A stretch of DNA of 64,000 bases from UBA2241 sp963777895 (GTDB lineage Bacteria; Actinomycetota; Thermoleophilia; UBA2241), in NCBI GenBank assembly GCA_963777895.1, contig CAVZSF010000002.1:371191-435190 (forward strand), in the 5' to 3' direction. Shown piece by piece: positions 46,652 through 55,136 of the stretch; position 1 is the first letter of the stretch; each line of letters opens with the position of its first letter. Below the pieces are notes generated by a model. That model made no database searches. It saw only the letters and a program-made list of their open reading frames with translations, and was not told where the DNA came from. A program made the position numbers and the translations under genes.

Positions 46652-47366
46652 CCGCGGTGAGCTGCCGGATGCTGCGCGTGAGCAGCATCTGCCTGAGCTG
46701 GGTCGCCGCCTGCACGACGTCCTCGAGCTGGTCGAGGCCCTCACGCCGCCGCTCCGGCCGGTTCGAGCGCAACGCCGGCAGCAGCAGCTGCTCGACGAGG
46801 CCCACCTCACGGTCGACCGCGGTCTTGAGGAGGCGCAGGTTCTTCGGGCGCAAGCCGTTGCGCGCAAGCTGGGCCGCCGCTCCGACGATCCCCGCCTCGG
46901 TCTCGGTGTACCGCCGCACGCCGCTGACCTGGCGGCCGCGCACCAGCTCGTACTCGTCGAGCTCCTGCAGCAGGGTCGAGTCGGCGCCGGTGAGCTGCTG
47001 GACCTCCTCGGCGGTGTAGGTGCGCTCCTCCCCAGCGGCGACGAAGTCGGCCTTACGCAAGCCCTGACGCGCCGTCGGCACCGCCGTCCCGGGACTGCGC
47101 TCGAGCTCTCGCCTGATGACCTTGAGCGGCAGGTACTCGTCACGCTGCATGGTCAGCACGCGGATGAGACGGTTGAAGTCGTCCTGTGAGTACAGACGGT
47201 AGCCCGACTTGGTGCGTCGCGGCATGACGAGCCCCTGTTCCTCGAGGTAGCGCAGCTTGCTGACGCTGATATCGGGGAACTCGCCGTGCAGGCGGTCGAC
47301 GACCGAGCCGATCGTGAGGAGCTTCTCGTCCTCGATGTCGAAGAGCAGCTCGACGCCCTCGGTCAC
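46623..47366 (-). CDS. ftsR: MerR family regulator, FtsR type
   Basis: The 247-residue protein has an N-terminal MerR winged helix (TIGSVVDRLHGEFPDISVSK, LRYLEEQGLVMPRRTKSGYR) and a second MerR-like region (YTAEEVQQLTGAD, GVRRYTETEAGIVG). This double layout and the FHA neighbour match the actinobacterial regulator known as FtsR in Corynebacterium (Rv1828 in Mycobacterium), which controls ftsZ. The target here is not shown. No ligand cysteines of metal-type MerR proteins are present. Confidence 0.8.
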   Translation of the reverse strand: MTEGVELLFDIEDEKLLTIGSVVDRLHGEFPDISVSKLRYLEEQGLVMPRRTKSGYRLYSQDDFNRLIRVLTMQRDEYLPLKVIRRELERSPGTAVPTARQGLRKADFVAAGEERTYTAEEVQQLTGADSTLLQELDEYELVRGRQVSGVRRYTETEAGIVGAAAQLARNGLRPKNLRLLKTAVDREVGLVEQLLLPALRSNRPERRREGLDQLEDVVQAATQLRQMLLTRSIRQLTAGVTGPRAEA

Positions 47367-47460
47367 GGCCTGCCCCCTGCACTGGAGTGCGAGGGCCGGT
47401 CGGTCGAGGGGGCCGAATGCTTGGCCCGGCTCGGAGGCCGGCGCGCGGGAACAGAGCGCG

Positions 47461-47913
47461 TCACGGGACGATGAAGGTGAACTTGTACTTGCCGATCTGG
47501 ATCTCGTCGCCGTCGACGAGCACGGTGCGGTCGCTCCGACGGCGATTCACGAAGGTGCCGTTGAGGCTGCCTTCGTCCACGAGCACGAACTGGTCGCCTT
47601 CGCGCTGCACCACGGCGTGGTTGCGCGAGACGGTGACGTCGTCGAGGAAGATGTCGGCGGCGGGGTGACGGCCGAGGGTCACGCGATCGGCGTCGATCGC
47701 GTACGTCTCGCCCGACCTGCCCCCGCCGCTGCGGATGACGAGCGTCGCCTTCTCGTGCACGCCGGTGAGCGGCCCGAGCTCGCCGTCGTCCTCCTGGGGC
47801 TGGTAGCTGATCGTCGTCTGGGCGTCAGGCTGGTCGGCGACCAGGCTCGCCCCGCAGCGGGCGCAGTAACTCGCTCCCTCGGAGTTCCTGAAGCCACACT
47901 CGGGGCAGAACAC
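47461..47913 (-). CDS. garA: GarA-like FHA protein with N-terminal zinc ribbon
   Basis: A 150-residue regulator. An N-terminal zinc ribbon (CPECG and CARCG, residues 3-20) is followed by a Thr-Thr pair (T33-T34), then an FHA domain with GRHPAADIFLDD, VTVSRNHAVV and GSLNGTFVN; phosphopeptide-contact residues R82, S96 and H99 are present. In mycobacterial GarA the N-terminal Thr pair is phosphorylated by Ser/Thr kinases and then bound by its own FHA domain, which switches its grip on 2-oxoglutarate enzymes. The same mechanism here is inferred. GTG 47913 lies one base after the rsiG-like stop. Confidence 0.82.
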   Translation of the reverse strand: MFCPECGFRNSEGASYCARCGASLVADQPDAQTTISYQPQEDDGELGPLTGVHEKATLVIRSGGGRSGETYAIDADRVTLGRHPAADIFLDDVTVSRNHAVVQREGDQFVLVDEGSLNGTFVNRRRSDRTVLVDGDEIQIGKYKFTFIVP

Positions 47914-47914
47914 G

Positions 47915-48199
47915 TCAGGCTCCCGGTTCGTCCCCGGCCGGCGGTTCCGCCGCGGCTGACGCCGGCCCCTGCCCTGCGAGGATCCGCGACAGACCCTCCA
48001 CGTCGCCGGGGCTGATGACCGCCTCCCCCTCGCTGTGCTTCTTCTGGAGGCGCATGACGAGCTCGGCACGCAGGATGTCGAGCTTGCCCTGCAGGATGCG
48101 GCGCTGCCGTGAGATCTCGCGCTCTTCGGCCTCGAGCTGCGCCACGAGAGCCTTCAACTCGTCGTCGGAACGGGAGACGAGGTCGACGATGTCGTCCAT
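47915..48199 (-). CDS. rsiG: RsiG-like c-di-GMP-binding anti-sigma candidate
   Basis: A 94-residue, mostly helical protein: a first helix (DDELKALVAQLEAEE), a second helix (about residues 26-55) and a disordered Ala/Pro tail. The second helix carries E26-x3-S30-x2-R33-x3-Q37-x3-D41, an exact copy of the signature by which RsiG binds c-di-GMP. Streptomyces RsiG has two such motifs in one chain and holds sigma-WhiG when c-di-GMP is high. A single-motif form, as here and in Rubrobacter, would act as a homodimer. No sigma factor gene is in the window. A good GGAGGAAG site precedes the ATG. Confidence 0.68.
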   Translation of the reverse strand: MDDIVDLVSRSDDELKALVAQLEAEEREISRQRRILQGKLDILRAELVMRLQKKHSEGEAVISPGDVEGLSRILAGQGPASAAAEPPAGDEPGA

Positions 48200-48212
48200 C
48201 GCGCTTCCTCCA

Positions 48213-48238
48213 TACGGTAGGGGGATGTTCTACGGTAG
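48213..48238. promoter_or_regulatory. Direct repeat upstream of the rsiG-like gene
   Basis: TACGGTAG occurs at 48213-48220 and again at 48231-48238, an 18-bp period, just upstream of the rsiG-like start. The spacing would put both on nearly the same DNA face. It may be an operator or chance; no known box is recognised. Confidence 0.3.
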
Positions 48239-48249
48239 CGGAGTCGGAC

Positions 48250-48855
48250 TCAACGTTCAAGCTCAGGTTGAGGCGGTCCCCCCGCCCACAGCGGCTCCCC
48301 GTTGGGTCCGATAGGCACCTGGATGGTGACGACGCCGCGGTCGCGGAGGCGGCCGATGGCGCGGAGCGCCTCGTATTCGTCGTACTCACCGGCCACCAGC
48401 ATGCCGTCGACGATGTCGCCGATCGCGCGCTCTCCCGGCCCCAGGTACCCCAGCACGCGCGTCTCGGCCGGATCGTCGGCGACGGCGCCGCGGAGCTCGG
48501 GGCGGACGATCGCCGGCGCCGGCAGCTCGCGGCGCAGTTGCTGGATCTCGTCTATGCGGCGCATACCTTCCATCAGCAATGACGCGGTTGCCAGATTACA
48601 CGTCTCCTCGTCGAGATGCGCGTCCGGATCGAAGTCGAAGCGGCCTTCGTGCAGGTCGAGAAGGGTGTAGAAGGCCTTCTCCGCCTTGAGCTTGCCACAC
48701 GACGCGCCGACCAGCCGGCCATCGCGAAACGCGAGCTGGCCGGCGAGAACGGCGTCCGTCCCGTACAGCAGCAGCAGCCCGGTCTTGCCGCCCAGCGAGG
48801 TCATCTCGATGAGGTCGGCGAGGGCAAGTTCCTGCAGGTCGCCCTTCAGACCCAT
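48250..48855 (-). CDS. DUF4388 (PATAN-like) domain protein
   Basis: A 201-residue protein with an N-terminal DUF4388 domain (GLKGDLQELALADLIEMTSL, TGLLLLYGTD, ASCGKLKAEKAFYTLLDLHE, GRFDFDP) and a C-terminal winged-helix-like segment (GDIVDGMLVAGEYDEYEALR, RLRDRGVV). DUF4388 occurs in signalling proteins, often with response-regulator or GTPase systems. The function is unknown. A TATGAT -10 on the minus strand (48892-48897) could drive it, divergent from mglB. Confidence 0.82.
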   Translation of the reverse strand: MGLKGDLQELALADLIEMTSLGGKTGLLLLYGTDAVLAGQLAFRDGRLVGASCGKLKAEKAFYTLLDLHEGRFDFDPDAHLDEETCNLATASLLMEGMRRIDEIQQLRRELPAPAIVRPELRGAVADDPAETRVLGYLGPGERAIGDIVDGMLVAGEYDEYEALRAIGRLRDRGVVTIQVPIGPNGEPLWAGGPPQPELER

Positions 48856-49085
48856 GTGCCGCTCCCCTCGCCGCCACTCGTGCCGTGCGCAATCATACCC
48901 CCCAGCTTCGCGGAGCTTGGGCGCGCTTCCTGCCCCGTGCGCGCCAGGCCCTTGGGCGCCGCCGCCGCCGCGCCGCGCCTTCCTGCCCCACGAGGCTCAA
49001 CCTCGGCCCTGTGCGTGACGATACAGGAAGGGCGGGCGCCGGCTGGGACCGGGCGCGACGACGTGTCGCCCGGTCTGACAGCGCC

Positions 49086-49094
49086 TGATATAGT
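49086..49094 (+). promoter_or_regulatory. Extended -10 promoter of mglB-mglA
   Basis: TGATATAGT is TGn plus TATAGT, 33 nt before the mglB GTG; a GAGAGGAG site follows. The -35 region is weak. Confidence 0.5.
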
Positions 49095-49127
49095 CCACCC
49101 GGATTCGAGCCCCCCGAGAGGAGCAGC

Positions 49128-49613
49128 GTGGCCAAGCGCAAGGGACTGGTCATCAACGATCGCCAGCTCGATCGCTGCGACGACCTCCTGCAGAAGCTCA
49201 AGGAGGTCTCGGGCTCGAGCTTCTTGGCGCTCATCTCGACGTCCGGCCAGCCCATCACGACGGCCTCCGACGAGTACCATCCCGAGACGCTCTCCCTCGC
49301 CTCGCTCGCGGCAAGCTCGTTCGCCGCCACGCAGCAGCTCGCGAAGATCCTCGACGAGAACGAGTTCACCCTGCTCTTCCACGAGGGTAAGGGCTTGAAC
49401 CTGCACGTTTCGCAGGTCACCGAGCAGGTGCTGCTCATCGTCACCTTCGGCCGCGAGACCCAGGTCGGCAAGGTGCGCCTCTACACGCAGCGGGCCATCG
49501 AGGTGCTGCGGCAGATCTTCGAAGGGCCCGAGGACGAAGATGGCCCGCGCATGGACTCGGACTTCGAGGCCGACGCGGGCCTCGCCATCGACGACCTCTT
49601 CAAGGACCTGTGA
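49128..49613 (+). CDS. mglB: Roadblock/LC7 protein, MglB type
   Basis: A 161-residue roadblock-domain protein: LDRCDDLLQKLKEVSGSSFL, ALISTSGQPITTAS and a long central helix (TLSLASLAASSFAATQQLAK), ending in an acidic tail. MglB proteins are GTPase-activating partners of MglA. The next gene, 10 nt on, is the MglA GTPase, which makes the role likely. The GTG start has a GAGAGGAG site. Confidence 0.88.
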   Translation: MAKRKGLVINDRQLDRCDDLLQKLKEVSGSSFLALISTSGQPITTASDEYHPETLSLASLAASSFAATQQLAKILDENEFTLLFHEGKGLNLHVSQVTEQVLLIVTFGRETQVGKVRLYTQRAIEVLRQIFEGPEDEDGPRMDSDFEADAGLAIDDLFKDL

Positions 49614-49623
49614 GGACGCCCGG

Positions 49624-50202
49624 ATGCCTCTGATCAACTTCGCCGCCCGCGAGATCAACTACAAGATCGTCTACTACGGCTGCGGGCTGTGCGGCAAGAC
49701 GACCAACATCCAGTACATCCACCGCAAGATCAATCCGGATGCGCGCGGCAAGCTGGTGTCGATCGCCACCGAGGAGGAACGCACGCTCTACTTCGACTTC
49801 CTCCCGCTCTCACTGGGGACGGTCAAAGGCATGCAGACCCGCTTCCACCTCTACACGGTGCCGGGTCAGAGCTACTACAACGCGAGCCGTAAGCTCGTGC
49901 TGCAGGGCGTCGACGGCGTGATCTTCGTGGCCGATTCGCAGATCACGCGCCTCGACGAGAACGTCGAGAGCTACCTGAACCTCTGGGACAACCTGCTCGG
50001 CCAGGGCGACGACCTCACCACCCTGGGCTTCGTCACCCAGATGAACAAGCGCGACCTCACCGACGTCTTCTCGGTCGAAGACCTCAACGAGCTCCTCAAC
50101 CACACCCAATCGCCGGTGACCGAGGCTTGCGCCGTCACCGGCGAAGGCGTGTTCGAGACGCTGAAGATCGTCTGCAAGCAGGTCATCGCCAAGACGGGCT
50201 GA
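49624..50202 (+). CDS. mglA: MglA family small GTPase
   Basis: A 192-residue Ras-like GTPase of the MglA family. It opens with the family sequence INFAAREINYKIVYYG; the P-loop is G19-x4-G24-K25-T26-T27, with cysteines at 20 and 23 (GCGLCGKTTN) where Pro and Gly or Ser are usual. Switch II is TVPGQSYYNASRKLVLQG and the base motif is NKRDL. In Myxococcus and Thermus, MglA with MglB sets cell polarity. The job in this organism is not known. Confidence 0.9.
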   Translation: MPLINFAAREINYKIVYYGCGLCGKTTNIQYIHRKINPDARGKLVSIATEEERTLYFDFLPLSLGTVKGMQTRFHLYTVPGQSYYNASRKLVLQGVDGVIFVADSQITRLDENVESYLNLWDNLLGQGDDLTTLGFVTQMNKRDLTDVFSVEDLNELLNHTQSPVTEACAVTGEGVFETLKIVCKQVIAKTG

Positions 50203-50303
50203 GGCCCGCCTCTTCCCCGCCGACTCCGGCGAGCAGCTTGACGTGGCAGGGCTTTTCGCCTGCCTGTGACGATTCGACCCGCTCAGCCGTCCCTATGGCC
50301 CGC

Positions 50304-52161
50304 TCAGCCCGTCCCGACGCGCTTGATCCAGTCGCGCGGCTGATACGTCGAGACGTACGTCTCGCGGAAGAGGACGGCGCCGGCGGCGTCCTTCACCGTG
50401 CGGACGACCTTGACGGTCTTGCCGTCGGCGCCGAGCTCCCAGCGCACGATGCCGTTCGAGAGGTCCGCATCGTAGACGACCCGGGGGCTGGCCTTCGTGG
50501 TCGCCGGCTTGCGGACCTCGTAGTAGGCGCTGGTCGTGTAGCTCACCCGGCGGCCGGTCTTGCCGACCAGCGCCACCGTGAGCGCGTCGCCTTCCACCCA
50601 GCTGCGGATCATCAGCGGCTTGCCGGTGTCGTTGCGGAACTTGAAGTCGGGGCCGCCCCAACTGACCGTCGCATCCCGCCCCACCGGGTAGTGCGCGATG
50701 AGCAGGCCGTGGGCGTGGCGCTCGACCACGGGCAAGCCGGCGAAGAAGACGGCGTTGAACAGGGTGGTCGCGTACTGGCAGATGCCGCCGCCGACACCCT
50801 GTCTGAGCACGCCGTCGCCGGCGATCACCGGCGCGAAGTCGAAGCCCCGGTTCTCGGTGCGCGGTCCCATGCTGGCGTTCAGCGAAAAGACCGCGCCGGG
50901 CTGCACGATGGTCCCGTCCACGAGCTTGGCGGCGAGCGCGATGTTCGTGGCCCGTCCCGGGTTGTCGGGGTTGAAGTACGTGGTGAACTGCGAGCCCAGC
51001 GAGGCCAGGCCCATGCTGCGCACATCCTCGGTACTGAGCGCGGGCAGGTCGGCGCGCAGGGCGACGACGACCTGGCGCAGGCCGCCGCCGGAGGCGGCGG
51101 CGTCCAGGTCGTCGATGAGCCGCTGCCATGTCCAGGACGATCCCGTCCCGGCTCGGGGTGACCGTGATACCACCCGCTTCATGTACGACGATGTCGGCGT
51201 CCTGAGCGGGCGTCTCGGCGTAGGCGAAGAGGCCGTGCAGGGTCGCCTTGGCACGCTCGTTGTCGAAGGTGAGCGGGTAGAGGTCGGCGTCTGAGGCGGT
51301 GTTCACGCTGAGCATCTGCGCGAGCTGCGACGGCGGGAGCTCGATGGAGGTCTCGCGCAAACGCAGCGTCACGGCGCGCGAGAGGTAGGTCGCGGCGGCG
51401 CCGGCGCGCTGCTCGGCGTCGGCCGTGCTCACCTTCGGGGGCACGGCCCGGGTGGGCACCGCGCCGGCGTACGCCTCGCCCGCTTCGATCGCCGCCAGGA
51501 TGCGGCGCTCGAGGTCGACGGCGTCGACCTCGCGGCCGTCCGCGCCGGGAACGACCGAGACGGCGCCTCCCTCGAGCGACAGCGTGGCGTCGGTCGGCTC
51601 GACGTCGACCTTGTCACGGACGCGCTCCAGGCCCTGCTCGTACATGTCGGCGTCGACACGCACGACGGGGTCCACCTCGCGGCCACGCCGCGGCAGGTAC
51701 ATCGAGAGCCCGAACGGAAGGTCGTAGCGGCCGTGACGCTCGGCCTCTCGCACCGTGGCGGCGGTGTCGACCGAGATGCCGAGCGCCGCGAGAGTGATGG
51801 CCATGTCGCCCTTCGGCGTCTGGAGGCTCAGGTCCTGGGCGGGAGCGGCGACGCGCTCGCGGAGGAGCCGCTCGGCCTGCGCTGTGGTCTGGCCGCCCAG
51901 GTCGACCCCGGCGACCGCGATGCCCGGCGGCACCCTTCCGGCCAGCGAGAGCTGCACGACGACAAGGGCCACCACGGCTGCGACCGCGGTGACGATGCCG
52001 GACACCATGAGAATGCGCCGACGGCGCGCCGCGACGGCCTCGGGCGAGCGCGCCCGCGACGCAGCCGGCGACTGCTGAGGCGCAGACGTGGCGGCGGCCT
52101 CCGGCGACGCTTTCGGGCCGGTCGGCTGGTCGTGTGTCGTGTCTGGCGGGTGATCGCTCAC
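50304..52161 (-). pseudogene. VanW-like envelope protein, split by one frameshift
   Basis: A membrane-anchored outside protein of about 618 residues when repaired. The N-terminal frame from GTG 52161 gives a Pro/Ala-rich cytoplasmic segment, one membrane helix (ILMVSGIVTAVAAVVALVVV), and two peptidoglycan-binding-type (PG_binding_4) repeats. The C-terminal frame gives the VanW domain (GAVFSLNASMGPRTENRGFD, GGGICQYATTLFNAVFFAGL) and a final G5-like segment. The frames join if one base is removed near 51126 (the extra G in ATGGCAG on the coding strand). No other lesion is seen, so a sequence error is likely. Confidence 0.82.
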
Positions 52162-52170
52162 GGGCGGATG

Positions 52171-52202
52171 GGGCGCCGCCCCGCCGGCGGCGGGCGGCGC
52201 CC
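52171..52202. terminator. Strong GC hairpin between the NTP-transferase fusion and vanW-like genes
   Basis: GGGCGCCGCC (52171-52180) pairs exactly with GGCGGCGCCC (52193-52202); the 12-nt interior is itself largely self-complementary. It lies just upstream of the VanW-like start. It could end transcription of the upstream gene. There is no T-run. Confidence 0.45.
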
Positions 52203-52370
52203 AGCTTCTCGGCTCAGTCTACCGGAAGGGGTTCGGGGACGACGCAGCGCCTCCTCTCCCCTCTGGCTCATGTATCGGGCGCGACGCGCGAGGTCGTGAG
52301 CGGCGAGCAGCCCCGCGTATCGAGCGCGATGTGCGCGCGAGCGCTCCCGGCCGAGGCCTCCGGGGCGCTC

Positions 52371-54992
52371 CTACTCCTCGCGGTGCTCGATGATGCGCCG
52401 CACCTCTGCCGCGAAGCGGTCGGCCAGGTCCTGCGACTCCTTCTGGTCGTCGCCTTCGGCGTAGATGTGGAAGAGCGGCTCGTCGGCGTCGGGCAGCAGT
52501 TGGGCCCACGAGGCGCCGCGCGTCATGGTGATGCCGTCGACCAGGCTCAGCTCCGGAGCCTCCCGCGGCCGGCTGCGACTGCCGGAGCCGCGGGCACGGC
52601 TCGTGTCCGTGAGGGTCTGGCCGCCGCCGCTGCTGTCGACGACCACGGCGCCCTCACGCTCGACTTCACGCTGCAGGCGCTCGGTCGCGAGCCGCATCAC
52701 CGTCCCCTTCAGTGACCAGGGGCAGGGCACGGTGCGGTGGACCAGGGTGCTTTCGGGGATCTCCGCGACCTGCTCGCTGAGCGGCTTGGCCTGCGGGGCG
52801 AGCAGCTCGAGGAGCTTGCCGAGGCTCATGACGGCGTCGAAGGCCGGCATGAACTCCGGGAAGATATAGCCGCCGCCGAGGGCGCCGGCGAAGACGACGC
52901 CGCCCTCTGTGGCGGCCTGTGTGAGCGCCGCCATCGAGACCTTCGAACGCACCACCTCGATCTCGAAGGCGTCGGCGAGCTGCTCGGCGATGCGCGTGAC
53001 GGTGAGCGGCAGCACGATCTTGGCGTGCTTCGAGGCCTGCTGAGCCACGAGCTTCACGAAGAGCAGCAGCGTCTTCTCGAGGGGCACCTCCTCCCCACGC
53101 TCGTCGATCACGTAGAGGCGCTCGGCGCCGTAGCCGATCACGATGCCGAGATCGGCCTTCATCGTCCGCACCAGCCGCGACACCTGGTCGATGTTCTCGC
53201 TGAGCTCCTCGGCGGTGATGGCGGAGTGCGTCTGGCCGCTGAAGGCATGCAGGGCCAGCACCTCGCAGTCGAGGTTGCCGAGGATGTTGGGCAGGGCCAG
53301 CGACGCCGGGGAGTACGAATAGTCGATGACGAGGCGGTAGCGGCGCGCCTTGATGCGCTCGACGTCCCAGCTCTGCAGCAGACCGCGCACGTAGGTCTCC
53401 ATGGCGCGGTCCGGGAACTCGAGCTCGCCGAACTCGCTGTAGAAGGCGCGCCGGAAGTCTTGCCGGCCGTAGTACTTCTCGATGTCCTTCTGGCGCTTCT
53501 CGCTGATCGAGACGCCCGGAGACTCGAAGATCTGGATCTCGACCATCTCGGGGTCCCAGGACGAGATGCGCACGTGCATGCCGCCCTGCGTGTTGCCGTT
53601 CTTCACCTCGAAGCGGTTGATGGCGCTGCTGGCGAGGCGCAGGTCCTGCACCACGACGCCCGTGGAGCTGAGCCCGCAGATCAGCGCCCGCTTGAAGACC
53701 CGCGACGCCGGGTGCGCGTCGCGGCTCGTCGTCACGCGGGCGCCCTTCGGCAGAGCCGTCCCGTACGCCATGGCGAGCTTCAGGCAGAGCTCGGCGGTGA
53801 TGTCGATGTTGATGATGCCGACGATGCCTTCCTTGCCGAAGAGCTGCGCCGTGCCACGCGACTCCCAGATGATGCTGGAGTGGATCTGGGCGCCCGACTC
53901 CACCGTCTTGAAGGGGTAGATCTTCACGTCGGGCGCGATGTGCGCCTGCTCGCCGATGACGCACTCATCGCCGATCGCCACGCCCTCGCTGATGGTGACG
54001 CCGGCCTTCACGTCGCAGTTCTTGCCGATGATGCTGCCGTAGACCTTGCTCGAGGAGCCGATGTACGTGTTCGTGTCGATCACGCTGTGGCGCGTCTCGG
54101 CATGGTCCTTGATCACGGTGTTGCTGCCGAGGACCGAGTAGGCCCCGACGTAGGCCGCGGGGTCGATGCGGGCGTAGTTGCCGATGAAGGCCGGACCGGT
54201 CACGTTCTCGAGCGAGTCGAGGCTGATGTTCTCGCCGATGAAGATGCGGTTCTCGAGCTGGATACCGGGGACCGCGACGTCCGGGACGCCGTCGAGGACG
54301 TCGCGGTTGGCGGCGAGGTACTGCTGCAGGCTGCCGATGTCCTGCCAGTAGCCGTCGGCGATGTAGCCGAACAGCGGCGCGCCCTTCTCGAACAGCTTCG
54401 GGAAGAGCTCCTGGCTGAAGTCGAAGGGCTTCCCGGCCGGGATGTGGTCGAGGATCTCCGGTTCGAGCACGTAGATGCCGGTGTTGACCGTGTCGGAGAA
54501 GACCTGCCCCCACGTCGGCTTCTCGAGGAAGCGCTCGATGCCGCCCTCGTCGTTGACGACCACGACGCCGAAGTCGAGCGGGTTCTCGACCCGCTTCAGG
54601 GCGATGGTCGCAAGCGCACCCTTCCGCTTGTGGAAGGCGATGAGGTCGGTGAGGTCGATGTCGGTGAGCGCATCGCCCGAAATGACGATGAAGGTGTCGT
54701 CGTGCAGCAGGTCCTCGGCGAGCTTGACGCTGCCCGCGGTGCCGGCGGGCGCCTCCTCCACCGAGTAGTGGACGTCGGCGCCCAGCGACGAGCCGTCGCC
54801 GAAGTAGTCGCGGATGATGCGCGGCAGGAAGGCCAGGGTGACGACCGACTCCTCGATGCCGTGCCGCTTCAGCAGCTCGAGGATGTACTCCATGCACGGC
54901 TTGCCGACCACGGGCACCATCGGCTTCGGCTGGTTGCTGGTGAGGGGACGCAGACGGGTGCCCTCGCCGCCTGCCATCACGACTGCACGCAC
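52371..54992 (-). CDS. Nucleotidyltransferase-LbetaH-phosphomannomutase fusion
   Basis: A protein of about 873 residues in three parts. First is a sugar-phosphate nucleotidyltransferase (AVVMAGGEGTRLRPLT, ISGDALTDIDL, FLEKP, NTGIYVLEPE). Second is a left-handed beta-helix of hexapeptide repeats. Third is an alpha-D-phosphohexomutase-like region. Such fusions are annotated as mannose-1-phosphate guanylyltransferase/phosphomannomutase. In the mutase part the usual phosphoserine loop TASHNP is missing; at that place stands GGMHVRISSWDP, so mutase activity is doubtful. GTG 54992 is chosen, with AGAAAGG 8 nt upstream. It may feed the polysaccharide genes at 61-64 kb. Confidence 0.88.
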   Translation of the reverse strand: MRAVVMAGGEGTRLRPLTSNQPKPMVPVVGKPCMEYILELLKRHGIEESVVTLAFLPRIIRDYFGDGSSLGADVHYSVEEAPAGTAGSVKLAEDLLHDDTFIVISGDALTDIDLTDLIAFHKRKGALATIALKRVENPLDFGVVVVNDEGGIERFLEKPTWGQVFSDTVNTGIYVLEPEILDHIPAGKPFDFSQELFPKLFEKGAPLFGYIADGYWQDIGSLQQYLAANRDVLDGVPDVAVPGIQLENRIFIGENISLDSLENVTGPAFIGNYARIDPAAYVGAYSVLGSNTVIKDHAETRHSVIDTNTYIGSSSKVYGSIIGKNCDVKAGVTISEGVAIGDECVIGEQAHIAPDVKIYPFKTVESGAQIHSSIIWESRGTAQLFGKEGIVGIINIDITAELCLKLAMAYGTALPKGARVTTSRDAHPASRVFKRALICGLSSTGVVVQDLRLASSAINRFEVKNGNTQGGMHVRISSWDPEMVEIQIFESPGVSISEKRQKDIEKYYGRQDFRRAFYSEFGELEFPDRAMETYVRGLLQSWDVERIKARRYRLVIDYSYSPASLALPNILGNLDCEVLALHAFSGQTHSAITAEELSENIDQVSRLVRTMKADLGIVIGYGAERLYVIDERGEEVPLEKTLLLFVKLVAQQASKHAKIVLPLTVTRIAEQLADAFEIEVVRSKVSMAALTQAATEGGVVFAGALGGGYIFPEFMPAFDAVMSLGKLLELLAPQAKPLSEQVAEIPESTLVHRTVPCPWSLKGTVMRLATERLQREVEREGAVVVDSSGGGQTLTDTSRARGSGSRSRPREAPELSLVDGITMTRGASWAQLLPDADEPLFHIYAEGDDQKESQDLADRFAAEVRRIIEHREE

Positions 54993-55136
54993 GGGCATCA
55001 CCTTTCTGTGTAGAACCCGTCACGCGGAAGGATGGCCCCAGGGCCGGGTGCGGGCACCGGGCCGGGCGTGACTCGCCCGAATCGTACCTGAAAGGCAGGG
55101 CGGCGAAACAGACGGCGATTGGCTCGGCCGAGCGTG

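Noticed and set aside
45820..47019. A 399-codon + strand frame running across the dif gap and the apt gene.
   Set aside because: Most of it is antisense to apt and ftsR, which are clear conserved genes.
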